Source: Arabidopsis thaliana (taxonomy: Eukaryota; Streptophyta; Magnoliopsida; Brassicales; Brassicaceae). From it: a stretch of 64,000 nucleotides of DNA. The first letter of the stretch is position 1. Every line of letters begins with the position of its first letter. Under the pieces are notes generated by a model, which did no database searches, was not told the DNA's origin, and saw only the letters and a list, made by a program, of their open reading frames with translations. Position numbers and translations under genes: made by a program. The stretch covers positions 24,927,835 to 24,991,834 of the forward strand of contig NC_003076.8 of the NCBI RefSeq assembly GCF_000001735.4, in the 5' to 3' direction. This document shows positions 1 through 10,706 of this stretch, in pieces.

Positions 1-988
1 CTCGTGAGGTTCCAATGCGTCTCGAAACAATGGTCAACCATTATCGGATCCCGTAGAGACTTCATTGATTCGATCGTGGCCCGTTCGATGACTCATCCGC
101 AGCAGTGGTGGGATGTCCTTCTCATCTTCCACTACCAATCAGACAAATCTTCTTTTTTCATCTTCACTCATCCTCTAAACACTAACCAAGAATTAGTATC
201 AATCCCTGGATTAACGGTCGACTGTTATGGCTACATTCGTGGTTTGATTTTATGTTGTTCAGATAGTTCTATTTCTGTCGCTATATACAACCCTACTACG
301 AGGCAGTCTCTTCTCTTACCAAAGATCTAAATGCTCATAGATGATTTATTCAATCACGTTTTCGTCTTTGGGTACGATCCTGTCAAGAATAAATACAAAG
401 TAATGTGCTTGATGATTACTAAATCGGAGGAGTTTGAGAATGCTTGTTTTGTTTTCACATTGAGAGATCCCAAGAAGCAATGGAGGAACGTCAAATGCGG
501 TATCCAACATCACTATCCGTGGCTACCCGCAGTTTGCATCAACGGGGCTATCTATTACCGAGCCACTGAAGATCATGGTTCTACATTTTTCTTGGTGAGT
601 TTTGATGTTAGGTCCGAGAAATTTGATCATGTGAATGCTCCGAAAGAGCTGATTGATAGCAAGGATTCGACTCTGATAAATTACCAAGGAAAGCTAGGAT
701 TCGTAAGTTATGAGAGGAGCGTGGGAATATGGGTTATGGAGGATCATAATAAACAAGGATGGTCCAAGGTTGTAGATAGCTCCATTGGAAGTGGTGAGAT
801 TGTTTTCATCAATAAGATGGTTATCTGTCATGACACGGTATATGTAGTCTTTTTTTTATCCTAAGCGAAAAGATCGTATGAGACACATTGGAATCGAAGG
901 TACTAGTGCGGAGGAAATAAAGCGTAATCATCTTATTCATATATTGGGTGTTCCATATCATGTGGAGAATACAATGTGTTTGTATTAG
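1..988 (+). pseudogene. F-box / F-box-associated domain gene, 3' part, disrupted
   Basis: The gene enters from the left edge, so the start and most of the F-box are outside the window. The first residues (LVRFQCVSKQW) are the end of an F-box. NPTTRQSLLLP and the later VFGYDPVKNKYKVM stretch are typical of the plant F-box-associated interaction domain, which recruits substrates to SCF ubiquitin ligases. Two lesions are visible. An in-frame TAA at 328-330 falls inside the conserved domain, and homology resumes immediately after it in the same frame. A run of eight T at 850-857 shifts the frame, so the frame-1 product ends at 862-864. The family-typical C-terminus (YPKRKDRMRHIGIEG, later HVENTMCLY) continues in frame 2 to a stop at 986-988. 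One T fewer would restore that frame. Position suggests At5g62060. It is probably a pseudogene, or an allele making a shortened protein. A mis-annotated intron over the first stop is less likely. Confidence 0.75.
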
Positions 989-1307
989 TTAGAAGTTTTC
1001 AAACAATTTTTTTTATCGATATAATGGTTTCGAAACATAGGTTGTTATATATAAAAGTACTTAACCATTGAGTGATTGTCTTCTCTATATGAACTCCACC
1101 TTTTCCTTTGCAATTCACTTCCAACATTGCTTTCATATGTGCTAACGTGCACGTCAATGACACTATTGTGCGCACCCTAATCACTTTTCGCATGATATGG
1201 CTTGTTTTTAGAGGTGGAAATAATTCATATAAACCTCATCGCGTTCACACAACCTCTGTTGAAAACCAACTCCAAACACACTCCCAACGCTCGTTTTTCG
1301 TGTTGTC

Positions 1308-1313
1308 TATAAA
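1308..1313 (+). promoter_or_regulatory. Candidate TATA box of the lipid-transfer-like gene
   Basis: TATAAA lies 60 bases before the ATG at 1373, a usual distance for a short plant leader. The surrounding sequence is C-rich and lacks other TATA matches. The assignment rests on motif and spacing only. Confidence 0.4.
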
Positions 1314-1372
1314 CCCTACCTTGTACACCAAGCGAAAACGTCCTAACTAGTTTGGCCTAATAATCAAAAGAT

Positions 1373-1729
1373 ATGACGAGATCATTCTCTCCGGTGGTGT
1401 CTCTCTTCTTATTACTACTGCAAACGATATGTTCAGCCACTGTGGAAAACGCAGCGGATTGTGCGGCGGTGGGAACGCTGATATCGTCGTGCACAGAGTT
1501 TGTGAACTACGGGTATCCGGATCCGATACCAGGGTCGAGTTGCTGCGACGCGATGACTGTGATCGGAACTTACTCTGATTCGTCGGAGAAGAGAAAGTGG
1601 CTGTGTAACTGCTTCATGGATCTCATCAATGTCTATAACTCTAACGCCACCGCCATTTCTACTTTGTCTGGCTTCTGCGGCGTCGTTTTGGGCTTCACCA
1701 TCGACCCTAACACCGACTGCAACTTGTAA
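1373..1729 (+). CDS. Secreted lipid-transfer/2S-albumin-like protein (8-Cys motif)
   Basis: Single-exon gene for 118 residues. Residues 1-22 form a hydrophobic signal peptide ending in CSA. The mature part has the eight-cysteine pattern of the bifunctional inhibitor/lipid-transfer superfamily: C30, C40, the CC pair 57-58, the CxC 78/80, C102 and C116. Four disulfides would enclose a hydrophobic pocket, and the protein would act outside the cell. The central region between the CC and CxC is charged (SSEKRK), and there is no GPI-type hydrophobic tail. The start is the first ATG after the TATA-like box. Position suggests At5g62065. Ligand and biological role are not evident from sequence. Confidence 0.85.
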   Translation: MTRSFSPVVSLFLLLLQTICSATVENAADCAAVGTLISSCTEFVNYGYPDPIPGSSCCDAMTVIGTYSDSSEKRKWLCNCFMDLINVYNSNATAISTLSGFCGVVLGFTIDPNTDCNL

Positions 1730-2222
1730 CTCACCCTTTCTCTATATATTCCTTTATGATTTATTTAGTATCAAATTAGATTCATTTGTTTTCCTTTTTG
1801 TAGCATTCAATGAAAATTCAAGGCTCAGTGTCAGTGGATTCCAAAACGGCCTCACATATAGATAAGGTGGATTCCAAAATTTGTACTACAAAATTATGAA
1901 TGCTTATCTGAAACAAATCTGTATTAAACTCTTGATAAAACCAGTAACGAAAATTACATCAGTTAGTTTTAGTTTGGTTTCAGTTCTTCTGATATCTAAA
2001 AAAAGATACCATTTGAACCATATCTAAATTGTGGGGTTTGACTCAGTTTGATTAATCTTAATTGAACACTAATCAACAAAGATAGAGAACAGAGTGGTGT
2101 TCCTTCTTTTGCAAGCAATCGAAACTTGTTAACAACAATTTACACATCCAGTGTTAATACTTATCTCTTCTGGAAAATTACCAAACTCAAACCAAAAAAA
2201 AGAAGAGAAAGAGAATCACAAT
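1730..2222. other. Intergenic spacer and convergent 3' ends
   Basis: AT-rich DNA between the plus-strand lipid-transfer-like gene and the minus-strand IQD23 gene, whose 3' ends face each other. It must hold both 3' UTRs. I see no further gene or repeat. Confidence 0.5.
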
Positions 2223-4617
2223 CTAAACAAGAAACGAAGAATGCATCCTCGATTTCGCACTTTGGTTCCGATTCAATCGATCAGAATCGCCTCCTCCTCC
2301 TCCGTAGTAACCAGCGCTTCCAACATCCAAACTCTCTTCTTCTACCGCTGTGTAGTAGTAATACTGTCCCTGAACAGATCTCTTGTAGCCACTGGTCTCA
2401 TTAGAGACCTCAACTCTCTGTTTCGGCGCACTTTGTGACCGAACTTTAGCTTTATAAGACTCAGTGTTAGCCATGTAATTCGGGTGATAACCCGAGTAGT
2501 AATAGTTATTACATCCCCAAGAATACTCGCTTCTTGACGTCGGCGTAAAAGGAGTTCTTCTTCTTGACCCACTAGAACCAACTTGAGGACTATTCTCTGT
2601 ACTTCTCGGACCCAACAAAGATTGTTGTCGTTTCCTCGGAGACTCATTGTTTCTCTCTGAACGTAACGGTTTGGGATGATAATGAGGCTTCCAAGTATCC
2701 ACTTCTAGGATCTTGTCTCCATTTTCGCTTTCCTCCGCCTGCCAATCTAACCGCTTAGAGCCTCCACGGTGGTCAAGAGAGCTGACTTCAGCGTTTGAAA
2801 CGCAGCGCGTGTGAAGAGAACGTGGAGAAGACGAGGAAGATGGGAACAAAAGAGCGGTGGAGGAGTGGAAAGAAGCAGAGGAGTGAGAAGAACGAGAGGC
2901 TCGAGCACGAGCTTGAGATTGAAGACGAACAAGAGTCTGCATCCTTCTAAGCATATCTGCAGTTTGTTTTCTCACTATGTGTCCTCTCACTAATGCTTGA
3001 AGCTTCACTAATGCCTTTAGTGCTCGTAATGCTCTCCTCGCCTGAAAATTTTCCAAAGTAGCCAAAGCAAACCAATAAACTTCATATAGAGTCTTTAATT
3101 TATGTTCAAAAAATGAATATTTACTCCATATAGAAAGAACTTGGAGTAAAAAATTGGCTCCACCATGAATAATCAAAATTTGAGTTTGCTTGAAAGTGAA
3201 TAACAAAGACAAGGCGAGTTCAATCATTTGTTGAAGACATAATCATCGTTTTGCCAACTAACATTAAAACACACAGAAAAAGAGTAGTAAAGGGATTAGT
3301 TGTTTGTGAAATTATTCTATTTAGCTTTTAGTTTCTCAACCACTTCCACTTGTACCAAAAACTAGATTTAGTAATTACAACAGAGCCCACCATTCTCATA
3401 ACTATGTCTCAAAGTCAAATGTACACACACAAACACACACGAGTTCTTCTTTACACATTGGTCAAGATTCGACAACACACATAAGATCTTGGAATAATTT
3501 AACGCAAATTAGCAAAAACAAAAAAAACTCCAAGATTCACAGATAGGAATTTGAAAAAGAGTAAAAAACATGGTCAAAATGAATCTTTGTAAGTAAAGAG
3601 AAGATAAATAAGCAACTTGAAAAAGTTTTTGGGCTAAAGATTTCAACTTCAAAGTTGCTGTCCTAAAGCAAAAAAGAACCCATCTGTAAAATACTAATTA
3701 GTCTTGTTAATTTCAATAAAGGTTCAGAATTATAAAGCACAACATAACGTGGAACAAAAAAAAACTTGGCCCATCTGACAACTAAAATCAAATGATTCAC
3801 ACCAACATTAAACTAAGTTCATTTCGACATTCTGATCAGATCTTTCATCAAAATTTTGAGTGATAAACTAACAGAAGAAGATAAAAAAAAAAACTGGAAC
3901 TATTGATAACCACTAAAAATAGTGTCGGCAGAGTGTACAAGTTTCAAAGAACCTTCTTCATTTCACATTTGTTTGTCTTCTTCTTCTTCTTCTATAGTCA
4001 GTTTCTTTTGGGACCAAACCCCACACAAAACAATACAAGTTTTACCCATTGTTTCCATTTTCAAAATTTGAAATTGTGAATGAGAAGAAAAAAAATCCGA
4101 ATTTCAACAGTTATTGCACATTATGTAAATTGTTTTATGAAATTTTCGAACAGTTTCAAAATTCAACATTTTGAATCATTCTTGAATTAATCAGCTAAAA
4201 CGTTTGAGAAATTAGTAAACTAACCAGATAACCACGAAAAGCGGATTGAATCTTCATCGCCGCGATATTCTCCTGAGCCCACCGACGGTTACTTCTTCCT
4301 ATTTGAAACACCGACGAGTTTCCACCGCCACCGACGTTTCTCCCGCCGTTTCCGCTTGTTAGTCTCACGACTTCAGCTGCCGCATGAGCAGCAGTAAGAG
4401 CTGCTTCCGCCACCGCGGCTGTCGCAGCAGCCACAGCTATCGCATGTTTGTCAGCATCCAAACCATTTTGCTCAACCACCGAAGCCGACGTCACCGCCGG
4501 AGCTCTCTTGCTGGAATTTGAAGATCTGGTGGTGAAGCTCCACCTCCGTTTATCTCTCGACGAAGCAGCTTTATCAGACTTTTTTTTACTCCCGAACAGT
4601 CTCCCGAAAAAGCCCAT
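2223..4617 (-). CDS. IQD23: IQ-domain calmodulin-binding protein IQD23
   Basis: Two exons, 4225-4617 and 2223-3041, joined in phase 0 across a 1183-base intron (CTG^GTTAGT, TTTTCAG^GCG). They give 403 residues, the length I remember for IQD23 (At5g62070). The intron splits the first IQ motif after [10 protein letters not shown], the classical intron position of plant IQ67-domain genes. Exon 2 continues with [20 protein letters not shown] and [15 protein letters not shown], the rest of the IQ67 calmodulin-recruiting repeat (about residues 115-180). The N-terminus ([13 protein letters not shown]) is basic, then an Ala-rich helix ([15 protein letters not shown]). The C-terminal half is Ser/Arg-rich and disordered and carries the family motif around [12 protein letters not shown]. 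Family members are scaffolds at microtubules, membrane or nucleus that link calcium/calmodulin to cytoskeletal organisation. Confidence 0.93.
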
Positions 4618-4769
4618 CTTTCATCGTCGGAAAATCGTCGGCGAGGTTTTGTCGGAGAGTTCTCCGGTTGATTAACACTTTATTTAATATCTGAGATTGT
4701 TTTTTGTGTTAGAGGAAAAACAAAACATAAACTTTTGTCTATAGAGAAGCTAAATAGAGTTTAACGGCT

Positions 4770-4777
4770 TATATATA
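4770..4777 (-). promoter_or_regulatory. Candidate TATA box of IQD23
   Basis: On the minus strand this reads TATATATA, about 150 bases before the ATG at 4617. It is the clearest TATA match in the proximal upstream region. Motif and distance are the only evidence. Confidence 0.4.
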
Positions 4778-6257
4778 GATTGCAGAGTACGTTTCCACGC
4801 GCCGGCATACAGCGAGTTAGTTACACGAGATTTTAAAAGGCTTTTTTATTTTTTGCTTAGCTTGACTTTATCTAAAGGGCGTCGGTTAAAGTCAATGGGC
4901 CTGACTAATCCTACCAACCGTACCAGATCTGTGCTTTGTGGTTTTGTTCAAACCATTTAATATCAATTACGTCATTTTTTATTTTATTTAACTTTTTCTG
5001 TAATGTGAATTGTGAAGTGAATATTAGATCTTTGAATTATGTAGAAAACGTATGAAAAATAAATAATGAAGAAAAGAGAATAATTGGGAGGACGTGTCAT
5101 TCTTTGAAGCCCATAATTTCACTGCAGTCTAGTGTCTGTGACTTCTGCAATTTGGCAGCTTTTTTCTTTGCTTCAATCCAATACAATGACTGCAAACTTT
5201 ACAAATGTGTATGGAATATGTTTTTGAAATCAGAAATATATTTTGTGTGGATGATAGGTGTTTATCTTTTATCCAGGCCATACAAATGTTACATAGGTTG
5301 TTATTCTGGTGGCACAATTCAAATTCTTCTTGTACTTCAAATTCTATAAAGAGAAGTTGTTAATCACTAGCTAGATTAACCCCTCGATTTTGAAAGGTGT
5401 TGTTTTCTTCGTTTATTCATCTATCTATTTGTTTAGTTATCTATATTTTACTGTTCAGTAGGATGCAGTTTAGAAGTAAGTCTACGAAAAAGGAAAACAA
5501 ATAGGGAACATTCGAAAATAAAGACTAGCTGTGATAACGATCGTCTATAACCACTAATAAATACTATCCTCCTCAAGTCGTATTCAGCAACAAGCACTAG
5601 AGGGGTCAGGTGCAATTTTTAGACTTTCTAGCTTTTAAACAAACATTGTTAGCTTGGCAACAATGAAAACTAACATGATTTTCCATGCATATTAAACAAG
5701 TCACTAATCTAATTTATTTCTGATGTCTAGACTTACGTACGTACATGTTTAAGAATAATTTGGTTTCAGACCGGGAATGTTTTATTCTCATAATTATCAA
5801 AGCTTTTTATTATACTAGTAGTATCTAAATTTCTAAGCAAAACTACTAGAACTTTATTATAGTAAAGCAGAAGTTAGAAGAAAAAACATAAGACTGGAAT
5901 ATTTCTCATTATTCTTTATTTTCCCGTTTTCCTTGATCATCTTGGAATTGACTCGTAGCTTAACTAAGCATTTATACCTGCACAACCCAAAAACAAAACA
6001 AACAAAAAAACAAAAAAACCTCAGAAACAGATATGAAATAGAGGTCTATATATCATTAAATAAACACATTACTACATTAGCCGAGTTAGCTAGAGCTGAT
6101 ATATGAGGTTTTATCCTACTTAATCTACTTGGAATCTTAGGCCAAGTCTTTTTGGTTTGGCCATATATTAGGCCAAGTCTAAAATGTTGGTAACTAAAAC
6201 TAAATATATATTGAGATTTGTTTTATTCATCCTCATCTTGGGATAACGAGCCAAATA
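4778..6257. other. Intergenic spacer between IQD23 and the anther-type LTP gene
   Basis: About 1.5 kb of AT-rich DNA containing the distal promoter of IQD23 and the 3' flank of the lipid-transfer-like gene. Short reading frames inside lack codon bias or recognisable domains. No RNA gene or repeat was found. Confidence 0.5.
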
Positions 6258-6566
6258 TCAAACTTCTTGGTTAAAAGTAAATAAATCCGTACCACAATCC
6301 ACAGGAGGAAGGTTACAAAGCGAAGGAAGAGAGGTGGCTGCACGGAGAGCGTTGCATAGACAATCTCTATTAGTAGATTGAAGTGCGGCGCAACACTCTG
6401 AATTTGGTCTGCCTGAACCGGGCAGCACCATGGCGGCGCATACCTGCACATTTGCTAGATCGTTGCCACATTCTTGGGCTTGAACTACCGTTTCTATAGC
6501 AGTCATGGCAAGAAAAAGGACACTGAGAACGGCTGCGAAAGACTTGAACGATGCCATTATTGCCAT
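6258..6566 (-). CDS. Anther-type (A9/FIL1-like, type III) lipid-transfer protein
   Basis: Single-exon gene, 102 residues. Residues 1-30 are a signal peptide ending VVQA. The mature protein starts [14 protein letters not shown] and holds eight cysteines: C33, C43, CC 58-59, CxC 69/71, C84 and C91. Compact spacing and the PPVDCGT ending are typical of tapetum-specific A9/FIL1-type (type III) lipid-transfer proteins. Family members are secreted by the tapetum and contribute to the pollen wall. The locus is probably At5g62080. A second ATG lies three codons in (MAIMAS), and I chose the first. The spacing separates it from the lipid-transfer-like gene at 1.4 kb, so the two are not recent duplicates. 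Confidence 0.87.
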   Translation of the reverse strand: MAIMASFKSFAAVLSVLFLAMTAIETVVQAQECGNDLANVQVCAAMVLPGSGRPNSECCAALQSTNRDCLCNALRAATSLPSLCNLPPVDCGTDLFTFNQEV

Positions 6567-7386
6567 GGATAAGTTTGTTTCTATAGATATCTGATGTAGT
6601 TCTATGTATATGATATCATATGTTTAGATTTATCATTTATATAATGTTTTGAGTGTATATTTTGAGTGATTAATTAGATGAGTTGAGGAGACGTTTGGCA
6701 TGGTCACATGGTCTAGTTAGTTCACAAGATTTACATGTGAAAGTAAATCACTCTGTTCTCTATCCACCACGCTGAGTGCAAGGTTTTTTTATTTATTTAT
6801 TTTATTCTTTAGTGCAAAGCAAAAATATTTCATATACAAAATTATGTAATATATGAAATTAACTATGGTAAAAGGAGTTGACAAATTATCTCTTGTAGAT
6901 AGTAGGATGGTTGGTATATTGAAGATGAAAAGTATTACTGTATTAGTGCAAGTAGATGAAGATTACATATCCGTATTTGTGGAATTTTGTATGATTTAAA
7001 ATCACGTCACAAATACATTTTATTAAAATTTCAGAGAAAAAAATAGCATGTGTCTGGCTTGTTTGTGACGTGTTACCGATGTTTGTAACTGTATCAGCTT
7101 TAAATAAACGAGGCTTAAAAAAAGTCATAAGAAAAAAGGTAAAATATTGATTGATAGCGATGAGTTCCTGAAGAACAGTCTTTTTTCTTTTCCAGAATTA
7201 GTAACACTTTCCAGAAAAACCTCTTCATAAAAAGAGAAGCTTTAATCTAAGAAGAAGAAAGAACAACAACACAGTAGACACGTTAACATTGAATCCCCCT
7301 CATCAGATTCATATACCTAAGAAAGTTAGTCTTTAGTAACTCGTTCTTTACAAAGACAACATTGGAGCTAACTATCAAAATGCCTC
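6567..7386. other. Intergenic: LTP promoter and SLK2 3' flank
   Basis: Contains the upstream region of the anther-type lipid-transfer gene and, near 7150-7386, the 3' UTR of SLK2. Nothing else is supported. Confidence 0.45.
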
Positions 7387-10300
7387 TCATGACTTCCAAG
7401 AATATCCTCCCATGCTTTCATCAACCTCATTGCTAAAAACCCCGTTATTCCCAAAGTTGAGCGATGTATTAGAGATAATACCTTCCAGGTTTTGGCTTTG
7501 GTCTAACCCCTTGATGCCTCTGAATCTGTTGGAGGTGCTTGGTGTTTCAGCTGCTGCGGGAACATAATCTGTTCTGTTTCTTCCCATGTTGGTATTGCAA
7601 TTCATCATGTTCTGACCAGAAAGTGACTGTTGTTGTTGACCGGAGCCTCCATTGCTGTTTGCCATCTGTTGCCATATTTGATGAATCATTTGTTGTTCCA
7701 ATGTTTGGTTACCGCTACTACAGGAAGGTGGCTGTTGGTGGTATTGCTGGGTTGAGCCATTATAACTGGAGCTTGGCATTTGCCGCTGAGGAGATAGATG
7801 GGAAGATACACCACTTATTGATGGGCTATGCACAAAACCAGGTAACAAGGGACTAGTTCCTTGATAGCTCGGGGATGCACTCCGGTTTCTTGATGGTTCT
7901 TGCTGGATTGTGGTGTTGTTTAGGTCTGAATTCAGATGGTTTTGTTTCATGAGCATGCTCTGGTAGTTGGTAAGCGCAAAAGCGGCAGCTTGTGCAGAGC
8001 CGGGAAGAGATCCTTGACCGCTCATGTTGTTCATTGGTATGTTTATCCCGGAATTGCGCAAGGCCATTAGCTTGTTGAGACTGTTCCTATCAGGTGGAAG
8101 CCCTCGGGCAGCCGCTAGTTGCTCCATCTCCTGCATCTGAGGTTTACCAGCCTTCATTCGATATGGATAGCTCTTCAAAGCCTCTGCAAATGTTAAAAGG
8201 TAGCAAGAAAGCTTTTTATAAGCACAGCCAAGTAAAAAAAAAGCGTTTTGATGAATCTCAGGGACTCTCTGGGATTTATGTATTAACTTACCGATTGGAC
8301 CCACTTTTTGGTCACGGCAAAAGTCAATCATATCTTTCATGCTGCTGACAACCTCAGAAATCTGTTTAAAGAAGATGGCAAGAGTTAAACAGTAAAAAGG
8401 AGACACGCCACCAGGAAAATGCAAGAAAGTAGGCAGAGAGATACCTGCAGACACCGAACATATCGTTTTGAGAAGCCTAAGTCATTGAGTGAATGTGACT
8501 CCAAGCTTTTTGCTAGTTGACGTCCAGCAGCCATGACCCTGGAGCAAAAGACTTGGCATCAGTACATCATATTTGTATATATTAAGCTAAAATCGCTTTG
8601 ATCTTCTTTGCATCAGTGAAAAATCTTACCTAATTACCGTACAAGATGCAAGAAACAATGAAATTGAATTGATTGAGAAATATGGAAGAAAGAGAGTGAA
8701 ATATTGTCTAGAATCATCAAGACTCACATGTTGCTATTAGCTTGCAAATCTTGTTGATGAATCCCATCTGATCCACTTTGATCAATTGTGCTCTGACATT
8801 TCTCTGCAACCTGAAGCAATTGGTTCACCTGCACGACCATAGGGAGCAGACATTCAAAAAATCTCAAGACCAGGGATTTCAAAAAGAGTCACAAAGATTG
8901 TAAGAACCATTAATGTTACCTGTGGAGCTACTAGGCGACGAGGAAGTAGTTCTTCATGTCGACGAGTACAGAACTCCCATGAGAGAATCTGGCAAAAGGA
9001 AAAAGGATAAGCTAAGTTACTTTAATACACATTAATGATTAAAAGTATTTGGAATCAAAAGCTCTTTAAACCACCTTCAGCTCTTGGGAGAATATAATCC
9101 GAAGATGGCCTTCGCGAACAACACGGATATGTTCGTACACACTCTCCTGAACTGCTTTTCCATACTCTAACACCATAATTCCAGATCCATATCTGCGTTC
9201 AGACGGTACACCCAGATAAAGAAGCTCGTCCAGGACACCACTTGCGAATTTGATTTCGTTAAGCCTTGGCAAGACATCAAAAGTTGCTTCTGCAGAATCC
9301 ATAAGAAAAAGTTACTAAGAGAAGATGTTTTGCTACCATAAACATTTTTGAAATTTCCCTCTTCTTCATCAGGGTATAAGCAAATTGGAACTTACCAAAT
9401 CCTCTTCCCGATTTAGAACCACATAGATCACACTGCCATTCATCCTGCAAATGGAAAATACAAAAAGCAAGAATAAGTAACCTATTTGTAACTACACCGT
9501 AAGATCAGCATAAAGAGTATGAAACCAAAAAAAACAAAGAGTCAGGGAAACAAACCGTGGCTGCCTGAGGAGAAACACCAAGTGCACTATGCCCCACATT
9601 ATCATAATGAGAAAGACACCATCTTTTCTTTGCCCGGGGAGAAAAATACTCCGTCACAAATTTCCTCCAGTAAACAATACTGCTCTCCTACAAAATCAGC
9701 AATGACACGACTGGTATCTGTCAAGAGCTTTTTTCTAGAATACACATAAAACAAAAAATTTGACGACTACATGCACACTCACAGAAGGCCTTTGTCGCTG
9801 ATGATATAGGTACTGCATCAATCTTCGAGCGCAAACGCTATTTTCATAAGGTCTTGGCCCACCGGTTAGTTGCATTTGCATTCCTTGTTGTTGCAACTGT
9901 TGCTGTTGCTGTTGGTGCTGCTGCTGCAACTGTTGCTGTTGCTGCACTTGTTGCTGCTGCTGCAGTTGAACCCGTTGCAATGGTGGGAGGGACTGGAGAT
10001 ATTGTTGCTGTTGCCTCAGCTTTTGTTGCTGAAGCAAGATTTGGAACTGTGGATTTTGGCCTTGTTGTTGTTGTTGCTGCTGCTGCTGCAATATATCCTG
10101 TCTCTGAAGCCACTGACGTAAAATCTGCTGCTGCAAAGCATCATCCTGCTTTGAATCTAATCTAGGTTTTTTCCGTGCTTGAGTTAAGTTGTTTGGATCC
10201 TGAAAGAACGATTCAGAAGCACGCCGAGCCATAGAAAGCGGGATTTGATTAGTTTGTGATGTAGGCAGTGATGTAGCACTAGAGCCACCTAGCTGAACAC

Positions 10301-10706
10301 TAGGATCATGCCGTTGTACCACAGTCGACCCATCTACAACTGATGAACCAGATATGCTGATATTATTAGAAGAGAACGACATAGGAGACGCCGGTAAACG
10401 CATATATGACTCATTATTGATACTAGCACTACGCTGCAAATGAGGACCACCTCCAGAGAGCCCTGAATTAGCATCTGTGACAAGCGAACTAGCTCCTGCG
10501 CTTGGACCGGGTGTTGAAACACTCATCATAACCGGATTATGCATATCACCAGAAACCATACTGAGATTGTGATAGCCACCAGTAGGTCCACCACATCCAG
10601 GAGCAGAGTTAGATGAATTCCCATAAGAGGAAGTCAAGTGAGAGTTAATGAAGCTTTGAGATTCATCATCTCCTTGAAAGAAAATCCCAGAAGTTGAAGA
10701 AGCCAT
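7387..10706 (-). CDS. SLK2: SEUSS-like transcriptional co-regulator SLK2
   Basis: Nine coding exons were placed: 9783-10706, 9556-9687, 9396-9444, 9075-9289, 8920-8988, 8728-8828, 8445-8538, 8292-8361 and 7387-8183. All borders are GT-AG and the phases close to 816 residues, the length of SLK2 (At5g62090). I start at MASSTSGIFFQG; sixteen in-frame codons upstream look like leader. The N-terminus is Ser/Gly-rich, then comes a long Gln-rich tract (about residues 210-290). Next is the conserved LIM-domain-binding/SEUSS domain: CARRLMQYLYHQRQRP, WRKFVTEYFSPRAKKRWC, DEWQCDLCGSKSGRGFEATF, LREIIF-type core, then SWEFCTRRHEELLPRR. The C-terminus is Gln/Ser/Asn-rich. Family knowledge: SEUSS and SLK proteins bridge LEUNIG-type co-repressors to DNA-binding factors in embryo and floral development. 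The protein acts in the nucleus. Confidence 0.94.

Noticed and set aside
3042-3227. N-terminal extension of IQD23 exon 2 (starting MIELALSLL)
   Set aside because: The sequence upstream of 3041 is intron. The AG acceptor and phase match the family intron position, and using it would lose the first half of the IQ67 domain.
9854-10165. Ala/Val- and Leu-rich plus-strand frames of 83-103 codons
   Set aside because: They are shadows of the CAG/CAA Gln tract of SLK2 read on the opposite strand.
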